Assembly (NCBI GenBank): GCA_030432795.1
Contig: JAUILW010000146.1
Location: 1 to 7,552 of the forward strand
Source: Gammaproteobacteria bacterium
GTDB lineage: Bacteria; Pseudomonadota; Gammaproteobacteria; Pseudomonadales; Azotimanducaceae
Direction of reading: 5' to 3'
Length of the DNA stretch: 7,552 nt
Of this stretch, positions 1-5,918 are shown piece by piece. The translations under genes and the position numbers were made by a program. Within the stretch, counting starts at the first letter, position 1. Each line of letters opens with the position of its first letter. The notes under the pieces were generated by a model that was not told where the DNA came from, searched no databases, and was given only the letters and a program-made list of their open reading frames with translations.

Positions 1-783
1 TTCGTGGGCTGGTATCAGGATCTCATCGCCGGCCTCGGTTTCGGCGGCGAGTACCTGGCACGTGGCTTGAAGGCCCGCAACGACATGTGGGCCTACATCG
101 ACCCCTTGATCACCGAACGCCGCGCCAACCCTGGCGAGGATCTGCTGTCACGCATCTGCACGGCCGAGCTTGCCGGCGGGCGCATGTCAGATGAGGAGGT
201 GAAAGGATTCGTAGCACTTCTTCTCGCCGCCGGCGGCGACACCACGGACAAGGCCATCGCCAACATGTGGTACCACATGATGTACACCCGGCCTGATCAG
301 TTTGCAGACGTGGTTGCAAATCCAGCCCTGTGGGAAAACGTCTTTACCGAGATGATGCGCTACGACCCGGTGGTACACGCGCAGTTCCGCTACACCACGC
401 GTGAGGTCGCCATGCACGGCGAGGTCATTCCCGAACGCGCCGGCGTCATCCTCTATCTCGGCGCCGGCAATCGCGATGAGCGCGCGTTCAAAGATCCCGA
501 CGTGTTCGACATTCACCGCGACGACCTGCACATGGGTCGGGAGAATCGATCCGGGCGCTATAAAGACGGCAAGAACGGCCACCTGGGCTTCGGTATCGGT
601 CAGCATTTCTGCATGGGCTACGCGATGGCGCGGCAGGAATCCGCCATCGCCTGCACGATGCTCGCCAAGGCGTTCAAGGGTGTTCGACCCAAGTTCGCTG
701 AGCACGACGGCATCATCGCCCCGTCCATCGACTCCGGCGGTTTCCGTGCGCCGCGTGAGCTGTGGCTGGAGTTCGACCGATGA
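1..783 (+). CDS. Cytochrome P450, C-terminal 260 residues (5' end outside window)
   Basis: This is a haem-thiolate monooxygenase of the soluble bacterial type, which inserts one oxygen atom into an organic substrate using electrons from a ferredoxin. The reading frame is open from base 1, so the gene starts upstream and about 140-150 N-terminal residues of a usual ~400-residue protein are missing. Counting codon 1 as the first residue, the I-helix oxygen-activation motif AGGDTT is at 77-82, the K-helix ExxR at E117-R120 (EMMR), and the haem-binding loop FGIGQHFCMG at 197-206 with the axial thiolate C204. All signature residues are intact. The GTG at base 4 is not a credible start because conserved upstream helices would be lost. 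The stop codon overlaps the start of the ferredoxin gene, which is very probably its electron donor. The substrate and CYP family cannot be told from this fragment. The family assignment is firm. Confidence 0.96.
   Translation, partial: FVGWYQDLIAGLGFGGEYLARGLKARNDMWAYIDPLITERRANPGEDLLSRICTAELAGGRMSDEEVKGFVALLLAAGGDTTDKAIANMWYHMMYTRPDQFADVVANPALWENVFTEMMRYDPVVHAQFRYTTREVAMHGEVIPERAGVILYLGAGNRDERAFKDPDVFDIHRDDLHMGRENRSGRYKDGKNGHLGFGIGQHFCMGYAMARQESAIACTMLAKAFKGVRPKFAEHDGIIAPSIDSGGFRAPRELWLEFDR
780..783 (+). other. ATGA stop/start overlap joining P450 and ferredoxin
   Basis: The ferredoxin ATG (780-782) overlaps the P450 TGA (781-783). This arrangement usually means translational coupling and a roughly fixed ratio of the two proteins, which fits an enzyme and its dedicated electron donor. 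The overlap is read directly from the sequence; the coupling is inferred. Confidence 0.85.
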
Positions 784-977
784 GCAGATCCGTGACGGTC
801 GATCGCGAAAAGTGCTACATGTCCGGCGAGTGCTACTACAACCATCCGGAGCTGTTCCGCATGGATGACGAGGGCTATCCGGTGGTGCTCGTCGGAGAGA
901 TTGAAGACGCAGCACTCGAGCAGCACGCCCGGGAAGCCGCGGAAGTGTGCCCCGCCGCCGCCATACGCGTGAGCTGA
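780..977 (+). CDS. P450-partner ferredoxin, [3Fe-4S] type
   Basis: This 65-residue ferredoxin probably passes single electrons from a reductase to the adjacent P450 in the cytoplasm. The cysteine pattern is C12-x5-C18 and then C57-P58 near the C-terminus. S15 sits where a [4Fe-4S] protein would have its extra cysteine. Three cysteines in this arrangement are typical of the [3Fe-4S] ferredoxins found beside bacterial P450 genes. The ATG at 780 is preferred: it overlaps the P450 stop as ATGA, GGAG lies 8 bases upstream (768-771), and it gives the usual length with the first cluster cysteine at about residue 12. An in-frame ATG at 762 would only add six residues encoded inside the P450 gene. No ferredoxin reductase gene is visible, so it must lie elsewhere or upstream. 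The family call is firm; the partnership with the P450 is inferred from the overlap. Confidence 0.93.
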   Translation: MSRSVTVDREKCYMSGECYYNHPELFRMDDEGYPVVLVGEIEDAALEQHAREAAEVCPAAAIRVS

Positions 978-981
978 GTTT

Positions 982-2346
982 TTGCAGAACCGGTTGAAAC
1001 GCACCCAGCTGACTCTGTTCGGCCTGCCGGAGTACGCCGTCTATCTGGCGAGCATCCCGGTCATACTCTACCTGCCCTACGTCTACTCGAAGGATTTCGG
1101 CCTCAGCCTCACGGAAGTGGGGCTGATCATCAGCTTCGGTCGTTTGACGGACGTGATCACCGACCCGCTCATCGGCTACTTGAGCGACCGTACCAAAACA
1201 CGGTTCGGACGGCGCAAGCCCTGGATCGCCGTGGGTGCTGCGCTGCTCACGGTGTCCGCTTACATGCTGTTCAACCCAACGCAGGGAGTCACGAGCACCT
1301 ACCTGCTGGTATGGGCGGTGCTCTTGTGGCTCGGCTGGACCATGGTCAACATCCCCTACTACGCCTGGGGCGCAGAGCTCACCGAAGACTACGACGAGCG
1401 CACCCGCATTACCGGTTGGCGGCAGTTCTTCGGTTTCCTCGGCAACGTCAGTGTGCTCGCCATCCCGGTGCTGTCCGGCAAGATCACCGGCTACGGCAAC
1501 CTGCCAAGCGAAGGTCTCGCCATCATTGGCGGTATGGCACTCGTGCTGCTGCCGGTGCTGGTCACCATCACGCTGTGGCGGGTGCCGGAGCCGGAACGCT
1601 ACGGCACCGCCCACTCACCACTACTCCTCAACGCCAAGCGCATGTTCAAGAACGGCTCGTTCATGTTGTTGTTTTTCGCGTTTCTGCTCATGCAGCTCGG
1701 CACCGGCTGGGGCTCGGCAACGTTCATGCTGTTTGCCGCCTTCGTGGTCGGCGCGGAGGAGCACACCCAAGCCATCCTGCTTGGCTACTACGGTGCCAAC
1801 ATCGTCGCGCTGCCCATCTGGGTAGCCATCTCCCGGCGTATAGGCAAGAAGGAGACCTGGATCGCCGGCGGCATCCTGTTCGTGCTCATTACGCCGCTGT
1901 TCCTGCTCCTGGAACGCGGCGACCTGATGTGGTTCTTCGTCGTGCTGGCGCTGTACGGCATCGCCGGCGGCAACTTCGGTGCCCTGTCCATGTCCATGAA
2001 AGCCGACGTCATCGAGATCGCCGCGCGCCGCAGCGGAGAAAATATCTCCGCCTCCTACATCGCTGTGTGGTCGCTGGGCCAGAAGCTGATGGTGGCGCTG
2101 GCGCCAGCGATCGCCCTACCCCTGTTGGAAGCGCTCGGTTTCGATCCGAGCGGCGAGAACTCCGCGCAGACGATCTCTGCGCTGTCGTATGTCTACGTGC
2201 TGCCTCCCTGGCTCTTCTACTTCTGCGCGGTGATCGTGTTGTGGCGATATCCCATCAACCAGGAGCGGCTGGAACGCATACGGAGCGCGCTGGTGCGCAG
2301 AGAACAAAGACTGGAAAGAAGGCTGGAAAGAAAGAGCCCGCCGTAA
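982..2346 (+). CDS. GPH/MFS_2-family (glycoside-pentoside-hexuronide:cation symporter-like) transporter
   Basis: This is an inner-membrane carrier of 454 residues, the usual length for the melibiose-carrier-like GPH branch of the major facilitator superfamily, with many hydrophobic segments consistent with about 12 helices. The most telling stretch is around 53-82: GRLTDVITDPLIG, then SDRTKTRFGRRKPWI, the conserved helix II and loop 2-3 signature of the family. D57 and D61 match the spacing of the two cation-site aspartates of MelB. Later DYDERTRITGWRQFF (136-150) is the second family motif. There is no ATG before residue 95. An in-frame stop at 970-972 forces a start after it, so TTG 982 is taken, with TTG 994 as an alternative; no strong ribosome site is seen. 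It begins 4 bases after the ferredoxin stop, so it is probably in the same operon. Family members usually carry sugars or glycosides, but some carry other compounds, so the substrate is open. The basic tail ends inside the hairpin at 2333-2357. Confidence 0.9.
   Translation: MQNRLKRTQLTLFGLPEYAVYLASIPVILYLPYVYSKDFGLSLTEVGLIISFGRLTDVITDPLIGYLSDRTKTRFGRRKPWIAVGAALLTVSAYMLFNPTQGVTSTYLLVWAVLLWLGWTMVNIPYYAWGAELTEDYDERTRITGWRQFFGFLGNVSVLAIPVLSGKITGYGNLPSEGLAIIGGMALVLLPVLVTITLWRVPEPERYGTAHSPLLLNAKRMFKNGSFMLLFFAFLLMQLGTGWGSATFMLFAAFVVGAEEHTQAILLGYYGANIVALPIWVAISRRIGKKETWIAGGILFVLITPLFLLLERGDLMWFFVVLALYGIAGGNFGALSMSMKADVIEIAARRSGENISASYIAVWSLGQKLMVALAPAIALPLLEALGFDPSGENSAQTISALSYVYVLPPWLFYFCAVIVLWRYPINQERLERIRSALVRREQRLERRLERKSPP
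2311..2332 (+). repeat. Short tandem direct repeat, CTGGAAAGAA twice with 12-base period
   Basis: CTGGAAAGAA occurs at 2311-2320 and again at 2323-2332, separated by GG. It encodes the charged tail RLERRLERK at the C-terminus of the transporter. Its A-rich end becomes the T-rich tract of the terminator when read on the minus strand, so the repeat serves both the protein tail and the terminator. It is small and may be of no further significance. Confidence 0.6.
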
Positions 2347-2357
2347 AGGCGGGCTCT
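2325..2357 (-). terminator. Rho-independent terminator between the convergent clusters
   Basis: A perfect 10-bp stem AGAGCCCGCC / GGCGGGCTCT lies at 2333-2342 and 2348-2357, with a 5-base loop that contains the TAA stop of the plus-strand transporter (2344-2346). Read on the minus strand the stem is followed by TTCTTTCC (2332 down to 2325), so it is a good intrinsic terminator for the receptor gene, whose stop is 25 bases upstream of the stem. On the plus strand the stem is followed by GAAGGTCG, with no T tract, so it would at best terminate weakly or protect the 3' end of the P450-ferredoxin-transporter message. Confidence 0.85.
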
Positions 2358-2382
2358 GAAGGTCGAACTGCAACGCAGTCGG

Positions 2383-4920
2383 CTAGTCGAGGTGCACCGC
2401 GAACTCGATGCCGTAGGAGCGTGGTCGTCCGTACATCGTGAAGTTCCACAGGCCTGCAACCGAGTTGGCCGCGGTGCGATACCGCTCATCCAGCAGGTTC
2501 TTGGTCCACAGCGTCACGCTGTAGCGCTCCTGACCGTCGCGGTAGGTGACGTTGGCATCCCACAGGTCGCGCTCACTCATCTGCGTGAGCGGCGAGTTGA
2601 AGACGCTGAACTCGTTCTCGTCCTGATGATTGAAGTTGGTGTTCCACGCCAGCGAGCCTTCCAGGAACTCATGCTCGTAGGTGATGGATATTCCGTACTT
2701 CAGCTCCGGCGAGAACGGCACATCGAGGTTCGACAGATCCTGACCATTCAGGAAAAACTCCTCGTACTCGTGGTCCAGATAGCCGAGATTGAAATCGATC
2801 TGCAGGTTCGGCGTTGGCAGCCAGGTGACCTCCGCCTCGAAGCCCTGGGCTTCGGTAACACCCGCGTTCACGTTGATGGTCTCCTGCGTGGTAGCGCCGA
2901 AGATGTTGGTGAACGGAATGACCTGGGAGCGGATGAGGTCTTCGTACTCCGTGAAGAACACCGCAAAGTTGGTTTGCAGGGTGTTGTCCAGGAACTGGCC
3001 CTTGAAGCCGATCTCAATGTTCTCGTTGGTCTCCGCATCGAACGGCTGACAGGTAGTCAGGCTCGAGCAGGTTTCCGTGAAGCCGCCGGAGATGAAGCCG
3101 GTGGCGTAGCTGAGGTAGAGCATGCCGTTGTCAGTGGCCTGCCAGTCCACTACGAAACGATAAGTGGTTTCATTCCACTCATCGTCGAAAGTGTCGGCGA
3201 TTTCGAAGGCGCTGTCTGGCAACGGAATATGGAACGAGTGCAGGTCACGCGCCGTAAAGCCACCGCCCACTCGAGAAACTGCGTTGGAGCGACGGTCGAG
3301 GCAATTGCCGCCAACGATCACCTGGTCTTTCAGCGGGGTATCCACCGTGCAGGGACCGCCGGGATTCGCACGACGGAAGAACTTCTTCTCGTCGTTGGTG
3401 TAACGGACACCGGCAGACACGCGCCAGCGGTCCGTAATCTCCCAGGTGAAGTCGCCATAGAATGCGGTGGTCTCCCGCTCCTGCTTGGCGCCGCCCGCCG
3501 TCGGATCAGTGATGTAGTCCGTCTCCACGTTGATGAAACCGTCCGGTGTGACCGGCGCGCCGCCCGGCGTAAGTGTTACGAGACTCAGAAGCCCAACCGA
3601 TGCATAGGCGAGCATGTCGGTATCTTCTTCGGAGTATGAAGCACCGACGACGAAGTTGAACGGGCCATCGAAGTCCGAGGACAGTCGCAGCTCGAACTGA
3701 TCCTGATCTTTCGTGGTGTTGCGGCTCGCATCGAACAGCGAGATGAACGCCTCACCCGTGTAGGTGCTCGGCAGGATCTCCTCCATCTCGCGATGGCCCC
3801 ACAGGAACTTGATGTTGAAGTTCTCCGTCTTGAACGTCTGGTGCAGCTGGTACTGCTCCACATCCACACGGTGACCTCGGGTGATACAGAACGCCTCGTT
3901 GCCTTCACAGCGATTGGACACACCTGTGCTCAGCACGTCCCGGTGGCCTGCCGCCTGAATGGAGGGGAATCCGATCAGCGGCAGCAGCATATTGGCCTCC
4001 GACTCGTTCACCCCAGGCGGGCTGCCGGAGTCGTCGTTGAGGTGGGAATAGATGAAGTAGGTTTCCCAGTTCTCGTTCGGCGTGAACAGGAGCTTCACCT
4101 TGGCCGCGAAGACGTCGGTACCGTTCAGATTTTCACCTGCGCCGCGGGTCGGCCCGTCTGCAGGTGATGGCAGCGGCAGGCCGCCAAAGGCATTTGGCAG
4201 CAGACCTGCGTTCTGATTGGCGGTGTCCTTGTCGTTGGAGTAGTAGCCGTCATCCTCGTCCCAGATGGCCGTGGCGCGGATAGCGAGCTTGTCCTCTATG
4301 AGCGGGATGTTCACGCCACCGCGATACTTCTTGATGTTGGACTTGTCCGGGCCATCGTCACCGTCAAATCGGCCCCACTGCACCTCGATGTCAGTGAAGA
4401 ACTCATTCATCTCCGGCCGCTTAGTGGTGATTGCGATGGCGCCGCCCGTGGCGCTTTTACCGAACAGAGTACCCTGTGGGCCTCGATACACCTCGATGCG
4501 GTCCACATCGAACAACTCTACAAACTGCGCCTGCACGTTCGACAGACCGAACTCGTCCACCAGCAGGACCACAGAAGAGTCCTGAGTCACGAGAATGGAG
4601 TTCTGCCCAGTGCCGCGAATACCACCGGCGATGGCGCGAAAACCCGCCACTTGGCCCAGGGCAACGCCCGGTGACAGTTCGCCCAGCGCCAGAATGTCCG
4701 TGCGGAACTGCTTCTTGAGCATTTCCTCGGAAATAGCGGTGAGGGCGATGGGCACGTCCTGGGAGGCCTGCTCCCGTTTGGTGCCGGTAACGATGACCTC
4801 TTCGATTCGACCCGAGGTGTCTTGTACCGCCTGCTCGGCGAATACGGATACAGCGGGAAACGCCGCCAGCATCAGCAGGCAACAGAATATCCCAGCGCGT
4901 TTGCGCAGACTTAACGACAT
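2383..4920 (-). CDS. TonB-dependent outer-membrane receptor
   Basis: This is an outer-membrane active-transport channel of 845 residues, energised by TonB-ExbBD, that imports a ligand too large or scarce for porins. Residues 1-28 form a Sec signal peptide (basic RKR, a hydrophobic stretch, likely cleavage after VFA). EEVIVTG (40-46) resembles a TonB box. The plug follows to about 170 and includes RIEVYRGPQGTLFG (141-154) and SATGGAIAI. The remaining ~670 residues alternate like beta strands with long loops, as in a 22-strand barrel. The ATG at 4920 is chosen because GGGAGAG lies 6 bases upstream and the signal peptide begins there; ATGs at 4935 and 5010 would put extra residues before it. Six cysteines form three close pairs. 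The last residues are FAVHLD rather than the usual terminal aromatic. It follows the ThuA genes after 139 bp. Siderophore, sugar or terpenoid ligands are all possible; nothing visible decides. Confidence 0.95.
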   Translation of the reverse strand: MSLSLRKRAGIFCCLLMLAAFPAVSVFAEQAVQDTSGRIEEVIVTGTKREQASQDVPIALTAISEEMLKKQFRTDILALGELSPGVALGQVAGFRAIAGGIRGTGQNSILVTQDSSVVLLVDEFGLSNVQAQFVELFDVDRIEVYRGPQGTLFGKSATGGAIAITTKRPEMNEFFTDIEVQWGRFDGDDGPDKSNIKKYRGGVNIPLIEDKLAIRATAIWDEDDGYYSNDKDTANQNAGLLPNAFGGLPLPSPADGPTRGAGENLNGTDVFAAKVKLLFTPNENWETYFIYSHLNDDSGSPPGVNESEANMLLPLIGFPSIQAAGHRDVLSTGVSNRCEGNEAFCITRGHRVDVEQYQLHQTFKTENFNIKFLWGHREMEEILPSTYTGEAFISLFDASRNTTKDQDQFELRLSSDFDGPFNFVVGASYSEEDTDMLAYASVGLLSLVTLTPGGAPVTPDGFINVETDYITDPTAGGAKQERETTAFYGDFTWEITDRWRVSAGVRYTNDEKKFFRRANPGGPCTVDTPLKDQVIVGGNCLDRRSNAVSRVGGGFTARDLHSFHIPLPDSAFEIADTFDDEWNETTYRFVVDWQATDNGMLYLSYATGFISGGFTETCSSLTTCQPFDAETNENIEIGFKGQFLDNTLQTNFAVFFTEYEDLIRSQVIPFTNIFGATTQETINVNAGVTEAQGFEAEVTWLPTPNLQIDFNLGYLDHEYEEFFLNGQDLSNLDVPFSPELKYGISITYEHEFLEGSLAWNTNFNHQDENEFSVFNSPLTQMSERDLWDANVTYRDGQERYSVTLWTKNLLDERYRTAANSVAGLWNFTMYGRPRSYGIEFAVHLD

Positions 4921-4926
4921 CAATAT

Positions 4927-4933
4927 CTCTCCC
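4927..4933 (-). promoter_or_regulatory. Ribosome binding site that fixes the receptor start
   Basis: On the minus strand GGGAGAG lies 6 bases before ATG 4920 (8 bases if the GGAG core is counted). It is the only good Shine-Dalgarno match near the possible starts, and the signal peptide starts at this ATG. Confidence 0.75.
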
Positions 4934-5024
4934 ATTTTTAGCGCGAAGCCCGACGCCACTCGAAGATACTCCCCAGCCTCTTCCGAGCAGAAATTTGTAG
5001 CGGACTCCAATTTGAATCTAATAC

Positions 5025-5058
5025 AAAAAAATTCTCATTGAAAGACTATGCCCTTCAA
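5025..5058 (-). terminator. Weak hairpin plus T7 tract between the ThuA gene and the receptor gene (possible attenuator)
   Basis: Just after the ThuA stop, the minus strand can fold TTGAAGGG with TCTTTCAA around the loop CATAG (5058-5038), an 8-bp stem including two G-T wobbles. After six bases (TGAGAA) comes a run of seven T (5031-5025). The stem is AT-rich and the gap to the T run is longer than in a good terminator, so this may be a weak terminator or attenuator that lowers receptor expression relative to the ThuA genes, or nothing. It lies in the only intergenic gap longer than 40 bp in the window (4921-5059), which is AT-rich and could also hold a promoter for the receptor. No convincing -35/-10 pair was found there. 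Confidence 0.25.
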
Positions 5059-5059
5059 A

Positions 5060-5887
5060 TTATCCCCTCGCTGAGAAATCGCGGGCCCAGACGCGCGCTT
5101 CGGCGCTTGCCACCCACCGCAAAGCATTCTCTATGAGCCGCCGATAGGCCGGGTTGTCGTACGCCGGCGGTCCGTCACCCACATCGGAAACGACGATGGG
5201 TGAAGCACCACAGGCGTTCGCCCAGACGATCAGGTCGCTGCCTGGCGGGTGCGACCAGGACGCCTGCTCTTCAGGCGGCGCCAGCGGTGGTGCTGTGAAG
5301 TTTGCCTGCACGAAGTCGTAATCGCCGCGCATCAGCGGCAACACCGAGGACTCGAACTCTGCGGTCTTCAGGTAGAGCTCATCCGTGATGTCGAACCCGG
5401 CTTCCAGCCCTGCCAGCACCGGATGCGCTCCCTGCGGCATCAAACGAATGGTGGCGTTCTGCAAGGGCCCATGACCGCCGCGATACCCTGATCCAGGCAC
5501 TTCGCGCCCGTCGAGCAGACCTGACGTCAGCATGAACGACGAGCCGGTGATCTGCCGCCACAGAGGCCAGTTCGGCCAGCTCACCGTGGCGTGGTTGACC
5601 AGCACAATGCCAGTGCCGCGCTGCAGCAAACCTTCGACGGCGCGTACGTAGGCGGCTGGCGGCTCGCCGCTGGCGCTCGCGTCGTCATGCACGAGGCCTG
5701 CACCCGGAATGCCGCACATGTCATAAAAGAACACCGCATCGTAGCGGTCTGCATGTTCCGGCTGCAGCACGACCTGCGCAGCTGGCTGCTCCACCAGGGT
5801 GGCGCGGATGCCATCCATGGCAGCAAACATGGCGAGAAAACTGTCGTGGGCGTAGTCATGCCCCTTGCTGACGATAAGTACTTCCAT
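5060..5887 (-). CDS. ThuA-domain protein, soluble, divergent
   Basis: This 275-residue protein has the ThuA-like fold, related to class I glutamine amidotransferase/DJ-1 folds. The founding member, from Sinorhizobium, is linked to trehalose and sucrose use through keto-sugars, but most family members are uncharacterised. It starts directly with a first beta strand (MEVLIVSKGHDYAHDSF, 1-17), has no signal peptide, and should be cytoplasmic. Family-like stretches are VNHATVSWPNWPLW (97-110), HPVLAGLEAGFDITDELYL (155-173) and AYDNPAYRRLIENALRWV (242-259). The late glycine-histidine motif common in the family (GH, then R or D) appears here as VGDG (236-239), without the histidine. The ATG at 5887 has GGGAAGG 8 bases upstream. 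It lies 31 bases after the other ThuA gene, with which it shares an operon. It could be an enzyme or a ligand-binding relative; the ThuA call is fairly sure, the function unknown. Confidence 0.8.
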   Translation of the reverse strand: MEVLIVSKGHDYAHDSFLAMFAAMDGIRATLVEQPAAQVVLQPEHADRYDAVFFYDMCGIPGAGLVHDDASASGEPPAAYVRAVEGLLQRGTGIVLVNHATVSWPNWPLWRQITGSSFMLTSGLLDGREVPGSGYRGGHGPLQNATIRLMPQGAHPVLAGLEAGFDITDELYLKTAEFESSVLPLMRGDYDFVQANFTAPPLAPPEEQASWSHPPGSDLIVWANACGASPIVVSDVGDGPPAYDNPAYRRLIENALRWVASAEARVWARDFSARG

Positions 5888-5918
5888 TGCAGGTACCTTC
5901 CCTATTTTTGATGCTCGT

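Noticed and set aside
187..1614. Minus-strand open frame of 475 codons across the P450, ferredoxin and transporter genes.
   Set aside because: It is antisense to three well-supported genes, its product is low-complexity and rich in Arg, His, Gln and Ala with no recognisable motif, and long antisense frames are expected in GC-rich DNA.
2392..3639. Plus-strand open frame of 415 codons inside the receptor gene.
   Set aside because: It is entirely antisense to the TonB-dependent receptor, with no recognisable domain and no ribosome site noted; a shadow of codon use.
4921..5010. A 30-codon N-terminal extension of the receptor from ATG 5010.
   Set aside because: The Sec signal peptide begins at ATG 4920, which has a good ribosome site; the extension would bury the signal and is probably 5' untranslated sequence.
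5022..5038. A Fur-box-like site (TGAGAAT on the minus strand) that would mark an iron-regulated siderophore receptor.
   Set aside because: Only one half matches the 7-1-7 consensus well; the other half (TTTTTGT) matches 3 of 7, which is near chance in an AT-rich stretch. No other iron-uptake gene is present.
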